Below are positions 27,863 to 36,506 of a DNA stretch of 64,000 nucleotides, piece after piece. The DNA lies in NCBI GenBank assembly GCA_016713625.1, contig JADJOT010000012.1:1-64000 (forward strand). Direction: 5' to 3'. A model generated the notes under the pieces. The model did not search any database and was not told the origin of the DNA. It worked only from the letters and a program-made list of their open reading frames with translations. The position numbers were made by a program, and so were the translations under genes. The stretch's first letter is position 1. Each line of letters starts with the position of its first letter. Source of the stretch: Candidatus Accumulibacter affinis (GTDB lineage: Bacteria > Pseudomonadota > Gammaproteobacteria > Burkholderiales > Rhodocyclaceae).

Positions 27863-28459
27863 TCAGGCAGTGATCGTTCGCTTCGGCAGGTGCCGGACAA
27901 ACCAGCGTGCGGTCTCGCGGGCGATGCCCTCGAAGGCGGCAGCCGAGTCGGGTGAGTAAGCCGCTGCAGGCAGTCGCTTCATTTCGTGCGCACAGGCAAG
28001 CTCGCGCAGGGCGCGCCGATTGCTTGCGCCAAGCCGTTCGTCGTCTTCGCCGACGAGTACCAGCAGCGCTGCCCTGAGTGAGCGCAGATAGAGTGTGCCG
28101 GCCAGATCGATCAGGCCACCACGGCAGACCACGGCATGGATGTCATGGTCGCGTTGCGCAGCCACGCGCAGTGCCGCCGGCGAGCAGCCGTCGGCGGCAC
28201 ACAGGCCGATCGGCAGCGTCGGCAGTTCGCCCAGCAGCATCCGTTGCCGGATCAGCGTCAGTCCGTCGAGAAGACGCCCGGCGAGCAGCGGGACGTTGTG
28301 CCGGAGGTCGGCAAAGCGCTCCTCGGCAGGCATCAGCAGGTCAAGCGTCAGCGTGCCAAAGCCGGCGTGCTGGAGGACCACCGCGAGCGCGTCGTCACGC
28401 GCCGCAGGATGCTGGCCGGCGTGGGTCAGCACGACCAGTGCCGACCAGTGCGCGGGCAA
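27863..28459 (-). CDS. Alpha/beta hydrolase (dienelactone-hydrolase-like), last gene of the AmmeMemoRadiSam operon
   Basis: A predicted cytoplasmic alpha/beta hydrolase of about 199 residues from a TTG start. Coding similarity continues upstream in the same frame to about 28540 (LNETIACPGETLFAIHSGQA), but no ATG or GTG is available there, so the true start is unclear. LVVLTHAGQHPAARDDALA fits the oxyanion strand, GLCAADGCSPAALRVAAQRD sits at the nucleophile-elbow position, and LVLVGEDDERLGASNRRAL near 140 sits where the acid residue loop would be. The elbow reads A-D-G-C-S and not the G-x-S-x-G or G-x-C-x-G of active enzymes, so catalysis is uncertain. It overlaps or abuts the radical SAM gene and runs the same way. 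Confidence 0.6.
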   Translation of the reverse strand: MPAHWSALVVLTHAGQHPAARDDALAVVLQHAGFGTLTLDLLMPAEERFADLRHNVPLLAGRLLDGLTLIRQRMLLGELPTLPIGLCAADGCSPAALRVAAQRDHDIHAVVCRGGLIDLAGTLYLRSLRAALLVLVGEDDERLGASNRRALRELACAHEMKRLPAAAYSPDSAAAFEGIARETARWFVRHLPKRTITA

Positions 28460-28536
28460 GCTTAGTGGGCCGCGCAGCGAAGCCTGTCCGCTGTGGATCG
28501 CGAACAGCGTCTCGCCGGGGCAGGCGATCGTTTCGT

Positions 28537-29655
28537 TCAGCGCAGCCGCACCGGCACGCGGCGGGCTCCGAAAGGCTTGCCGAAACGGGCGAAATGGCCG
28601 GCAATCAGCGTTCCGCAGTGTGGGCAGCGGCCATCGCCCGGCAGATCGTGACGACGGATGTTGTACCAGTCACGCTCGATCAGCGCGGCCTGGCAACCCG
28701 GACAGAAGGTGGTGCCACCCTCGCTATCATGCACGTTACCCGTATAGACGTAGTGCAGGCCGGCGTCGATGGCGATGCGCCGAGCCTGGGTCACTGTCGC
28801 TGCCGGAGTCGGTGGCAGATCGTTCATCTTCCAGTCGGGGTGAAAGGCGGTGAAGTGCAGCGGCACTTCCGGTCCCAGTTCGCGCGCCACCCAGGCGGCC
28901 AGCGCGCCGATTTCGTCGGCCGAATCGTTCCTGCCGGGAATCAGCAGGGTGGTGATCTCGAGCCAGCAAGTGGTTTCGTGATGGATGTAGGCGAGAATGT
29001 CGAGCACGGGCTGCAGATGCCCGCCGCACAGCTTGAAGTAGAAATCGTCGGTGAAGGCTTTCAGATCGACGTTGGCGGCGTCCAGTACCGCGAAGAATTC
29101 GCGGGCAGGTTCGGGATGGATATAGCCGGCAGTGACCGCAACCGTCTTGACGCCGCGTTCGTGGCAGGCCAACGCGGTGTCGATCGCGTATTCGGCGAAA
29201 ATTACCGGGTCGTTGTAGGTGAAAGCCACCGACTGCGCGCCGTAAGCAAGGGCCGCAGCAGCAATTCCTTCCGGCGTGGCGGCGTCGAGCAGGCGGTCCA
29301 TGTCTTTCGACTTCGAGATGTCCCAGTTCTGGCAGAACTTGCAGGCAAGATTGCAGCCGGCGGTGCCGAAGGAAAGGATCGCCGATCCGGGATGAAAGTG
29401 GTTCAGGGGTTTCTTCTCGATCGGGTCGATGCAGAAACCCGACGAACGTCCGTAGGTGGTGAGCAGCATCTCGCCACCGAGGTTCTGGCGAACGAAACAG
29501 GCGCCGCGCTGGCCATCGTGCAGCTTGCAGTCACGCGGGCAGAGGTCGCATTGAATCCGTTCATCGGCGATGGCATGCCACCAGCGGCCCGGATGCGCGG
29601 ATTCGGGGACCTTCGGCGAGTGGTGTAGTTCTGATTGGTCTAGTTCTCTTTCCAT
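28537..29655 (-). CDS. amrS: AmmeMemoRadiSam system radical SAM enzyme
   Basis: A 372-residue radical SAM enzyme of the AmrS family. The cluster motif CNLACKFC is at residues 101-108 in SFGTAGCNLACKFCQNWDIS. An extra cysteine set CDLCPRDC lies near 36-43, and two C-terminal CxxC pairs (CPGC and CPHC) suggest a further metal or auxiliary cluster site. Further conserved pieces are VAFTYNDPVIFAEYAIDTAL and HFTAFHPDWKMNDLPPTP. The genes for its two standard partners, AmrA and AmrB, lie upstream and overlap it. The reaction is not established to my knowledge. Confidence 0.87.
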   Translation of the reverse strand: MERELDQSELHHSPKVPESAHPGRWWHAIADERIQCDLCPRDCKLHDGQRGACFVRQNLGGEMLLTTYGRSSGFCIDPIEKKPLNHFHPGSAILSFGTAGCNLACKFCQNWDISKSKDMDRLLDAATPEGIAAAALAYGAQSVAFTYNDPVIFAEYAIDTALACHERGVKTVAVTAGYIHPEPAREFFAVLDAANVDLKAFTDDFYFKLCGGHLQPVLDILAYIHHETTCWLEITTLLIPGRNDSADEIGALAAWVARELGPEVPLHFTAFHPDWKMNDLPPTPAATVTQARRIAIDAGLHYVYTGNVHDSEGGTTFCPGCQAALIERDWYNIRRHDLPGDGRCPHCGTLIAGHFARFGKPFGARRVPVRLR

Positions 29656-30188
29656 TTCCGTACTCCATAACGCGCTAGAGTGATCTGCTGGTGCCAGAAG
29701 TCGGCGGGCAGGCCGGCCTTGAGCTTCAGTTGCGCGATGAACTGGTGTGCTTCCGGGAGCGATTCCCAGACCTGGGGCAGGAAGGTGGCGCGCCGCCGGC
29801 CGTAGCTCAGAATCAGGCCATCGATTCCCGGTCGCAGGCGGGCCAGCGCGTCGGCCTCGTCGGCGACGGGGAAGGGCTCGGGCGGCGTCAGCAGCGAGAC
29901 CTCGACGCGGGTCCGAGCAAACTCGTCTTTGCCGAGCGGCGCAAAGCGCGGGTCGCGAAAGGCCGCTGCGAGAGCGTTTTCGGCGACGTCCGTGGCAAGT
30001 GGTCGGTGCGCTTCCAGGCTGCCGATGCAGCCCCGCAACTGGCCGTTCTGGGTGAGCGTGACGAAGCTTGCTCCTGGCTCGCCGAGTTCGCGCACCGGGC
30101 TGACGACCTGCGCAGCGAGGCCGAAGCGCTCGCCGATGGCGTTCCGGGCGCTGGTCAGCAAGGCCTTGCCGAGGGAGTCAGTGGGCAT
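29640..30188 (-). CDS. amrA: AmmeMemoRadiSam system protein A (AMMECR1 domain)
   Basis: A 182-residue AMMECR1-domain protein. The signature QLRGCIGSLEAHRPLATDVA, containing the invariant RGCIG block, is near residue 50. NALAAAFRDPRFAPLGKDEF and VEVSLLTPPEPFPV follow. It ends with HQQITLARYGVRKWKEN, where the tyrosine-valine-tryptophan tail is typical. Start ATG 30188 was chosen because the frame upstream is antisense to nothing but lacks homology. It overlaps amrB by 11 bp and amrS by 16 bp, so the genes are tightly coupled. Confidence 0.87.
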   Translation of the reverse strand: MPTDSLGKALLTSARNAIGERFGLAAQVVSPVRELGEPGASFVTLTQNGQLRGCIGSLEAHRPLATDVAENALAAAFRDPRFAPLGKDEFARTRVEVSLLTPPEPFPVADEADALARLRPGIDGLILSYGRRRATFLPQVWESLPEAHQFIAQLKLKAGLPADFWHQQITLARYGVRKWKEN

Positions 30189-30996
30189 GCGCGGGCTCCG
30201 CGCTGAAGGCAAAAGCGCCGTAGCCGACGACGCGTGAGCGGTCACCGGCGGTGTCGCCGGAATTGCGCAGGTCGACCAGCCTGGCCTGTAGTCGATGCTG
30301 CCGTGCGGCGAGCAGCAGACCATTGACCGGCGTTGCGCCACACGCCTGTTGATGGTCGAGGTGCGGCTCGAGGGCGACGATGTGGCGTGCGGTGTTGCTG
30401 TCGGTGGCACGGGCCGCTGCGTAGGCAAGGTAGTGCGACAGGTCCGAGCTGATCACGATCAGCGTCTCGTCGCCTCCCCACAGACATTCCAGCACTTCGG
30501 CCACCTGCGCCGCCGAAGCGCGCCCGACGGCCAGCGGCACCAGCGTGAACTCGCCCAGCACCGTCTGCAGGAACGGTAGCTGCACTTCCAGCGAGTGTTC
30601 GAGGGCATGTGCCGCGTCGCTGACGATGACCTGCGGCAAGGGCTCGATGGTGGCGATCGCTGGCTGGTCGAGCGGAACGACGCCGAGCGGCGTGGCGAAG
30701 GCGGTCGCGGCGGGCAGCGCCAGCCCATTGACCGCAACCCGGTGCGTCGGGCCAAGCAGGATCACCCGCCGGATGCTCTCGCGCAGCGCCGCCAGCGGTG
30801 CATAAACGCTGGCGGCGATCGGGCCGGAATAAACATAGCCCGCGTGTGGCGCGATGATCGCCTTGGCTCGCGCGGCCGGCGCCGGCGCGGCCTCGCGCAG
30901 CATCTGCTGCACATCGCGCGCGAGAACCGGCGCCGATCCCGGATAGAACATGCCGGCGACTGCCGCCGGACGAATTTGCTGTGTCGAGTGGGTCAT
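30178..30996 (-). CDS. amrB: AmmeMemoRadiSam system protein B (Memo family)
   Basis: A 272-residue Memo-family protein, related in fold to nonheme-iron extradiol dioxygenases. The start reads STQQIRPAAVAGMFYPGSAP. Likely metal ligands are in KAIIAPHAGYVYSGPIAASV (PHAGY) and ILLGPTHRVAVNGLALP. HSLEVQLPFLQTVL contains the conserved HxxExQLPF. Further on come IVISSDLSHYLAYAAARATD and CGATPVNGLLLAARQHRLQA. It is the first gene of the operon amrB-amrA-amrS-hydrolase, divergent from ispD with a 113-bp gap. Confidence 0.87.
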   Translation of the reverse strand: MTHSTQQIRPAAVAGMFYPGSAPVLARDVQQMLREAAPAPAARAKAIIAPHAGYVYSGPIAASVYAPLAALRESIRRVILLGPTHRVAVNGLALPAATAFATPLGVVPLDQPAIATIEPLPQVIVSDAAHALEHSLEVQLPFLQTVLGEFTLVPLAVGRASAAQVAEVLECLWGGDETLIVISSDLSHYLAYAAARATDSNTARHIVALEPHLDHQQACGATPVNGLLLAARQHRLQARLVDLRNSGDTAGDRSRVVGYGAFAFSAEPAHAH

Positions 30997-31109
30997 GCGC
31001 TTTCTCCTCGCTGAAGTGCGGCGCGTCCAGAGCGCCGCCGTGATCGGCTGGCCGGCACGTTGCGGCTGCTTTCGCTCATCCTCTGGCCGTATTTCGTTAA
31101 AATTACGCC

Positions 31110-31808
31110 ATGCAAAGCTACTATGCAATCGTTCCGGCCGCGGGCACGGGATCGCGCTGCGGCGGCGAGACGCCAAAACAGTATCAGCTGCTTGCCGGGC
31201 GACCCTTGATCTATCACAGTCTGGCGGCACTGTGCCGCTGCGAGCGCATTGCACGGGTCTGGGTGGTGCTGTCTCCCGAAGATATATGGTGGCGGCAGGG
31301 TGATTGGACAAGCCTTGGCTACAAACTCGAGACCGTCTTCTGTGGCGGCGAGACGCGCGCCGCCAGCGTCGCCAACGGGCTGCGTGCCGCAGCCACCGCC
31401 GCCGCCGACGACGACTGGGTGCTGGTGCACGACGCTGCACGTCCCTGCCTGTCGCAGGCGATGTTGACTGCCCTTCTGGATGAACTCGCCGATGATGCGG
31501 TGGGCGGCATCCTCGCCGTGCCGGTGGCGGATACGCTGAAACGCGCCGACGACCAGCAACGTGTCGCCGCGACCGAGTCGCGTGCTGGACTGTGGCAGGC
31601 GCAGACGCCGCAGATGTTCCGTTACGGCTTGCTGGCGCGGGCTCTGGCCGAGCACGCTGGCGGCACCGACGAGGCATCGGCCATCGAGGCCGCCGGTTTC
31701 CGGCCGCAGCTGGTGCACGCCGACGCCAGCAACCTCAAGGTCACCTATGCGGCCGATCTGCGTCTCGCCGAGTGGATCCTGCAATCCCGGCAGCAGGAGA
31801 ACGAATGA
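31110..31808 (+). CDS. ispD: 2-C-methyl-D-erythritol 4-phosphate cytidylyltransferase
   Basis: The third enzyme of the MEP isoprenoid pathway: it joins CTP and MEP to make CDP-ME. A 232-residue cytoplasmic protein. The nucleotide-binding signature AIVPAAGTGSRCGGETPKQY is at residues 6-25. VLVHDAARPCLSQAMLTALL lies in the middle, and the C-terminal TDEASAIEAAGFRPQLVHAD and SNLKVTYAADLRLAEWIL are complete. It is translationally coupled to ispF by ATGA. Confidence 0.93.
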   Translation: MQSYYAIVPAAGTGSRCGGETPKQYQLLAGRPLIYHSLAALCRCERIARVWVVLSPEDIWWRQGDWTSLGYKLETVFCGGETRAASVANGLRAAATAAADDDWVLVHDAARPCLSQAMLTALLDELADDAVGGILAVPVADTLKRADDQQRVAATESRAGLWQAQTPQMFRYGLLARALAEHAGGTDEASAIEAAGFRPQLVHADASNLKVTYAADLRLAEWILQSRQQENE

Positions 31809-32308
31809 TCCGCATCGGTCAGGGCTGTGATATCCACGCGCTGGTTCCCGGACGCAAGCTGATCCTCGGCGGCGTCGACATCCCGCATGCTGCGGGGCTG
31901 CTCGGGCATTCGGACGCCGATGCGCTGCTGCACGCGATCATCGATGCCTTGCTTGGCGCCGCTGCACTCGGCGACATCGGTCGCCATTTTCCCGACAGCG
32001 ACGCCCGCTATCGGGGCGCCGACAGCCGGGTGCTGCTGCGCGCCACGCTGGGGTTGCTGGCGCAGGGCGGCTGGCGAGTCGGCAACGTCGACGCAACGAT
32101 TCTCGCGCAGCAGCCGAAGATGGCGCCGTATCTGCCGCAAATGGCAGCCAACATCGCTGCCGATCTGCAGGTGGCTGTCGGTTGTGTCAACGTCAAGGCC
32201 AAGACGGCTGAACGACTTGGTTTTGCCGGCCGCGGCGAAGGCATCGCCACCGAGGCGGTGGTGCTGATCAGTCAGGAATCGCTAGCGAGGATCACTACCG
32301 AAGCGTGA
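31805..32308 (+). CDS. ispF: 2-C-methyl-D-erythritol 2,4-cyclodiphosphate synthase
   Basis: The fifth enzyme of the MEP pathway: it cyclises CDP-ME 2-phosphate to MEcPP with loss of CMP. 167 residues, a homotrimer in known members. RIGQGCDIHALVPGRKLILG carries the metal-binding DxH. LGHSDADALLHAIIDALLGA holds the third ligand histidine, and GDIGRHFPDSDARYRGADSR follows. The C-terminal KAKTAERLGFAGRGEGIATE is the substrate loop. Directly coupled to ispD. Confidence 0.93.
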   Translation: MIRIGQGCDIHALVPGRKLILGGVDIPHAAGLLGHSDADALLHAIIDALLGAAALGDIGRHFPDSDARYRGADSRVLLRATLGLLAQGGWRVGNVDATILAQQPKMAPYLPQMAANIAADLQVAVGCVNVKAKTAERLGFAGRGEGIATEAVVLISQESLARITTEA

Positions 32309-32390
32309 GCATGAGTTCCTTACTTGTCAGGCACTCTCATTTCTGATATTTAATCGTCTTTTTTGCAAACCCGAAAAAAAGGTCTTCGAC

Positions 32391-32816
32391 ATGGCTGACG
32401 AATCGCTCCACAAGCATTTCACTCCCTACCCGTCGCAAGTGGGCGAGGAGTACATGAACAGCGATCAGGTGGCTCACTTTCGTGGCATCCTCGAAGCGCT
32501 CAAGCAGCAGTTGATGGAGGACATCGAGCGCACGGTGCACACCATGAAGGACGAGGCGACAGTATTCGCCGATCCCAACGACCGCGCCAGCCAGGAGACC
32601 GATATTGCCATCGAACTGCGCAACCGTGACCGCGAGCGCAAGCTGGTCAAGAAGATCGAGGAAACCATTGATCGGATTGGCAGCGGGGATTATGGTTACT
32701 GTGCTGCCTGCGGGGTCGAGATCGGCATCAAGCGGCTCGAGGCACGACCGACGGCGACGCTGTGCATCGACTGCAAGACGCTCGAAGAGGTGCGCGAGAA
32801 GCAAATCGCCAAATAG
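32391..32816 (+). CDS. dksA: RNA polymerase-binding transcription factor DksA
   Basis: A 141-residue DksA/TraR-family protein that acts with ppGpp at RNA polymerase. A long coiled coil (FRGILEALKQQLMEDIERTV onward) carries the acidic tip in FADPNDRASQETDIAIELRN (D-x-x-D-x-A). The zinc finger is CAAC...CIDC in GYCAACGVEIGIKRLEARPT and onward. All four cysteines and the DxxDxA tip point to true DksA rather than a TraR paralogue. Confidence 0.9.
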   Translation: MADESLHKHFTPYPSQVGEEYMNSDQVAHFRGILEALKQQLMEDIERTVHTMKDEATVFADPNDRASQETDIAIELRNRDRERKLVKKIEETIDRIGSGDYGYCAACGVEIGIKRLEARPTATLCIDCKTLEEVREKQIAK

Positions 32817-32847
32817 GCGGTCAACGCTGGAGGTGGCGTTGTGTCGG

Positions 32848-33234
32848 CTAGCGCGGTTTCCCCGGCTTCTCCATGTACTGCACCCCGTCATGGCCTTTGA
32901 GGTCTGCGTCCTGAGTCCACAGGGTGGCGCCGTGCTCCATCGCGCTTGACAAAATGATACTGTCGGCCATGGCCAATTGGTGCCGAGCGCAGTAAAGGGC
33001 AGCACTCAGGGCCGTCTCTGCGGTCAAGGGCAACGGCACTCCCAGGGCCATGAAGTCGGCAGCCTGGGTAGCCGCTTCCTCGCCGCGCTGGAGTGCGACG
33101 CGTTTGCACACCTCGAACACGCTCAGGCTCGGCACCAGCAGGTGTTCCGAGTCTTCCAGAATCGGCGCGAAAAAATCGGCGTTATCGCCATTCGCGAAGT
33201 ATTCCAGCCAGCCGCAGGAGTCCACCACGTTCAT
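32848..33234 (-). CDS. vapC: PIN-domain toxin (VapC type)
   Basis: A 128-residue PIN-domain ribonuclease. The acidic active-site residues are in MNVVDSCGWLEYFANGDNAD (D5), SLSVFEVCKRVALQRGEEAA (E near 42) and HQLAMADSIILSSAMEHGAT (D near 92). TLWTQDADLKGH near the C-terminus carries the last acidic pair. Its ATG overlaps the stop of the antitoxin gene by four bases. This is an intact type II toxin-antitoxin pair, unlike the broken HigBA pair at 3391-4158. Confidence 0.87.
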   Translation of the reverse strand: MNVVDSCGWLEYFANGDNADFFAPILEDSEHLLVPSLSVFEVCKRVALQRGEEAATQAADFMALGVPLPLTAETALSAALYCARHQLAMADSIILSSAMEHGATLWTQDADLKGHDGVQYMEKPGKPR

Positions 33235-33449
33235 ACGCGGTCGGCCTCGCGCTCGACCGTCGTGTCCAGCCCGGGCAAGAAGCCCCGCGCGGCGGAAAGC
33301 GGCAGCTCAGGAAAAAACTCGATGTGCTCACCCTGCACCCGTGCCTTGAGTTTTTGCCCGACCTGAATATTCAGCTGGCGACGTATGTCTTTGGGAATGA
33401 CGACCTGGAATTTTGGCGAAACCGTCACAATTTGCATGCGAGACTCCAA
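33231..33449 (-). CDS. vapB: AbrB/MazE-type antitoxin (VapB type)
   Basis: A 72-residue antitoxin with an N-terminal SpoVT/AbrB swapped-hairpin DNA-binding domain: VTVSPKFQVVIPKDIRRQLN, then IQVGQKLKARVQGEHIEFFP. The C-terminal tail that would wrap the toxin is acidic-hydrophobic (LPGLDTTVEREADRV). It is the first gene of the vapB-vapC pair and probably represses its own promoter in the 60 bp upstream (33450-33509). Confidence 0.82.
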   Translation of the reverse strand: MESRMQIVTVSPKFQVVIPKDIRRQLNIQVGQKLKARVQGEHIEFFPELPLSAARGFLPGLDTTVEREADRV

Positions 33450-33509
33450 ACGTTAAACGATAAAAAAATCGTAGCACAAGAAGTCTGATCGTACAACGAG
33501 ACAAGCTGC

Positions 33510-33539
33510 AAAAAAAGGACGCCTTGGCGCCCTTTTTTC
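33510..33539 (-). terminator. Intrinsic terminator after pnp (probably bidirectional)
   Basis: GGGCGCC - AA - GGCGTCC hairpin flanked by an A run on one side and a T run on the other. On the minus strand it lies 22 bp after the pnp stop and ends in seven T. The A run on the opposite side means it could also stop transcription from the other direction. Confidence 0.82.
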
Positions 33540-33561
33540 TGCTCTGCAATGGCTACGCTCG

Positions 33562-35682
33562 TTATTGCTGCGGTGTCGCCGCTGCGCCGCCGCCTTCTTC
33601 AGCGGTCAGGGCCTTCATCGACAGCCGCACCCGACCCTTCTCGTCGGCTTCGAGCACCTTGACGCGTACCTTCTGGCCTTCCTTGAGATAGTCGGCGACG
33701 GCATTGACGCGTTCGTTGGCGATCTGCGAAATATGCAGGAGGCCATCGCGCCCCGGCAGGATGCTGACGATGGCGCCGAAGTCGAGCAACTTGAGCACGC
33801 TGCCGTCGTACACCTTGCCGACCTCGACGTCGGCGGTGATCGCCTCGATGCGCGCTTTGGCGGCATCGGCCGCCTCGCCGCTCACCGAAGCGATGGTGAT
33901 CGTGCCGTCGTCCTTGATGTCGATGGTGGTGCCGGTTTCCTCGGTGATGGCGCGGATCACCGCGCCGCCCTTGCCGATCACGTCGCGGATTTTCTCGGGA
34001 TTGATCTTCATCGTGTACAGGCGAGGCGCATAGCTCGAGACCTCGTCACGGTGTCCGGACATCGAGTTGTGCATCTGCTGCAGGATGTGCAAGCGGGCTT
34101 CGCCAGCCTGCGCCAGCGCGACCTGCATGATTTCCTGGGTGATCCCCTGGATCTTGATGTCCATCTGCAACGCGGTCACCCCCGACTCGCTGCCGGCGAC
34201 CTTGAAGTCCATGTCGCCCAGGTGATCCTCGTCACCGAGGATGTCGGTGAGCACGGCGACGCGATTGCCCTCCTTGATCAAACCCATGGCGATTCCGGCG
34301 ACGTGGGCCTTGAGCGGCACACCGGCGTCCATCAGCGCCAGCGAAGCGCCGCAGACGCTGGCCATCGAACTCGATCCGTTCGATTCGGTGATCTCGGAAA
34401 CGACGCGGATGGTGTAGGAAAACTCTTCCGCCGACGGCAGCACGCCCAGCAGCGCGCGCTTGGCCAGACGACCGTGGCCGATCTCGCGCCGCTTCGGCGT
34501 GCCGACGCGGCCGCATTCTCCGGTGGCGTAGGGCGGGAAGTTGTAGTGCAGCATGAAGCGCTCGCGGTACTCGCCGCCGAGGGCGTCGATGATCTGCTCG
34601 TCACGACCGGTACCGAGGGTGGCGACGACGATCGCCTGCGTCTCGCCACGGGTGAACAGCGACGAACCATGCGCGCGCGGCAGCACGCCGGAGCGGATCG
34701 CGATCGGCCGCACGGTACGCGTATCGCGACCGTCGATGCGCGGCTCGCCGGCCAGGATGCGGCCGCGAACGATACGCGCTTCGACAGCCGAGACCATGTT
34801 GCGGACGGCGCTGGCATCGGGAGCGTTGTCATCGGCGGTCATCGCTTCGACCGCGTAGGCGGCGATCTCCTTGAGCCGCTGCGTGCGTAGCTGCTTGCTG
34901 GTGATCCGGTAGGCTTCCTGCAGCTCGGCTTCGACGAGTTGATCCACCTTGTTGTGCACGGCTTCGTTTCTCGCCGCCGGCGCCCAGTCCCAGTCCGGTT
35001 TGCCGGCTTCATCCGCCAGCTCGTTGATGGCATCGATCGCTGCCCGCATCTGCTGGTGTCCGTACACTACGGCACCGAGCATGACTTCCTCGGAAAGTTC
35101 CTTCGCTTCCGATTCAACCATCAGCACCGCCGCCTGCGTGCCGGCGACGACCAGATTGAGCAGGCTCGAGCGGAGCTGCGTGGCGGTCGGGTTGAGCACG
35201 TACTGACCGTCGAGGTAGCCGACGCGGGCCGCACCGATCGGTCCGTCGAAGGGGATGCCGGAGATCGCCAGCGCCGCCGAGGCGCCGATCATCGCCGGGA
35301 TGTCGGGATCGATTTCCGGGTTCAGCGACATCACCATCGCGACGACCTGAACTTCGTGATAGAAGCCTTCCGGGAAGAGCGGGCGCAGCGGCCGGTCGAT
35401 CAGTCGCGAGGTCAGGGTTTCCTTCTCCGAAGGGCGACCTTCGCGTTTGAAGAAGCCGCCGGGAATCTTCCCCGCAGCGTAGGTTTTCTCGATGTAGTCG
35501 ACGGTCAGCGGGAAGAAATCCTGACCGGGCTTGGCGGTCTTGTTGCCAACGACGCTGACCAGCACGACCGTGTCGTCCATGGCGACGATCACCGCGCCGC
35601 CGGCCTGGCGCGCGATTTCGCCGGTTTCCAGCGTTACCTGATGGGCGCCGTAGGCGAAGCTTTTCTTGACGATATTAAACAT
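33562..35682 (-). CDS. pnp: Polyribonucleotide nucleotidyltransferase
   Basis: A 3'-5' phosphorolytic exoribonuclease and core RNA-degradation enzyme, 706 residues. Two RNase PH domains (QVTLETGEIARQAGGAVIVA at the N-terminus; RAHGSSLFTRGETQAIVVAT in the second) are followed by a KH domain (IRDVIGKGGAVIRAITEETG) and an S1 domain (LDFGAIVSILPGRDGLLHIS). The ATG at 35682 (MFNIVKKSFAYGAHQVTLET) was chosen because it has a GAAAGGGAAA site just before it and matches family starts. A longer upstream frame does not. It follows rpsO, the usual order. Confidence 0.93.
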   Translation of the reverse strand: MFNIVKKSFAYGAHQVTLETGEIARQAGGAVIVAMDDTVVLVSVVGNKTAKPGQDFFPLTVDYIEKTYAAGKIPGGFFKREGRPSEKETLTSRLIDRPLRPLFPEGFYHEVQVVAMVMSLNPEIDPDIPAMIGASAALAISGIPFDGPIGAARVGYLDGQYVLNPTATQLRSSLLNLVVAGTQAAVLMVESEAKELSEEVMLGAVVYGHQQMRAAIDAINELADEAGKPDWDWAPAARNEAVHNKVDQLVEAELQEAYRITSKQLRTQRLKEIAAYAVEAMTADDNAPDASAVRNMVSAVEARIVRGRILAGEPRIDGRDTRTVRPIAIRSGVLPRAHGSSLFTRGETQAIVVATLGTGRDEQIIDALGGEYRERFMLHYNFPPYATGECGRVGTPKRREIGHGRLAKRALLGVLPSAEEFSYTIRVVSEITESNGSSSMASVCGASLALMDAGVPLKAHVAGIAMGLIKEGNRVAVLTDILGDEDHLGDMDFKVAGSESGVTALQMDIKIQGITQEIMQVALAQAGEARLHILQQMHNSMSGHRDEVSSYAPRLYTMKINPEKIRDVIGKGGAVIRAITEETGTTIDIKDDGTITIASVSGEAADAAKARIEAITADVEVGKVYDGSVLKLLDFGAIVSILPGRDGLLHISQIANERVNAVADYLKEGQKVRVKVLEADEKGRVRLSMKALTAEEGGGAAATPQQ

Positions 35683-35856
35683 GTTTCCCTTTCTCAATGG
35701 TCTGGCGCGTGCCTGCCCACAACTCCGGCAGGCGAACAAGGCGCCGCTTTGCAATACCCAACAACGGAAACAGCGGCGCAGCCCGCGAGGGGCTGGCCGC
35801 TGAAGTTTTTTCGAGTTGCCTGCAGCTCCGGCCGCAGTGCGGATCGGCGATCTGGC

Positions 35857-36126
35857 CTATTTACGCAGGCCGAGGCGTTGAATCAGGCTGCGATAGGAGT
35901 CGACGTTGGTGCGCTTCAGGTAGTCCAGCAACTTGCGGCGACGACTGACCATGCGCAACAGGCCGCGGCGCGAGTGGTTGTCCTTCTTGTGTTCCTTGAA
36001 ATGGCCGGTCAGGTCATTGATGCGTGCGGTCAGCAGCGCCACCTGGACTTCGGAAGAACCGGTGTCGCCGGCGGCGCGCTGGTAATCGGTCATGATTTGC
36101 GCTTTCTGCGCAACATTGATCGCCAT
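35857..36126 (-). CDS. rpsO: 30S ribosomal protein S15
   Basis: 89 residues, full length. It binds the 16S rRNA central domain. It has DTGSSEVQVALLTARINDLT, then HFKEHKKDNHSRRGLLRMVS and RRRKLLDYLKRTNVDSYRSL. ATG 36126 is preceded by AAGAAAGAGAG. The 174-bp gap to pnp is where an rpsO terminator/RNase III hairpin usually lies. The gap contains GC-rich dyads, including GCAGCCCGCGAGGGGCTGGC near 35779. Confidence 0.95.
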   Translation of the reverse strand: MAINVAQKAQIMTDYQRAAGDTGSSEVQVALLTARINDLTGHFKEHKKDNHSRRGLLRMVSRRRKLLDYLKRTNVDSYRSLIQRLGLRK

Positions 36127-36275
36127 GTCAAACTCTCTTTCTTGAAAACGGCGCAGCCCCGGTTTGATAGAGCCAACGCCAGATGGATGAAGTTGCTTAT
36201 TCGCTTGGCGAAGCGAGGGCGGATTGTAACTGCTGGGGCGGGGGGCGGCAAGGAGCAGGACGCCTGTGTGCCGAC

Positions 36276-36506
36276 TCAGAAGAATTGCTTGGCAAAGTTG
36301 GCCAGGGCCAGCGCCAGCACGGTGGTGACAATCCACTTGACCAGCACCAGCTCAGCCTTGACTTCGGCGATGTCCAGCTTGGTGGCGATTTTCTCGTCAA
36401 TCAGGCGGGCCTGCTCCTCCGCGAGGATCTCTGCCTGTGCTTCAGGCATGCCTGCTTCGATCAGGCGTTTGACGAACTTGTGGGTGTCGAAACTGATCGT
36501 GCTCAT
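36276..36506 (-). CDS. Small coiled-coil membrane-anchored protein (DUF1640-like)
   Basis: A 76-residue protein: FDTHKFVKRLIEAGMPEAQA, then EILAEEQARLIDEKIATKLD form a coiled-coil region. A single C-terminal transmembrane helix follows (LVKWIVTTVLALALANFAKQ). This layout is that of short DUF1640/CCDC90-like bacterial proteins, often encoded near toxin-antitoxin or mobile regions. ATG 36506 was preferred over one three codons earlier. Role unknown. Confidence 0.65.
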   Translation of the reverse strand: MSTISFDTHKFVKRLIEAGMPEAQAEILAEEQARLIDEKIATKLDIAEVKAELVLVKWIVTTVLALALANFAKQFF

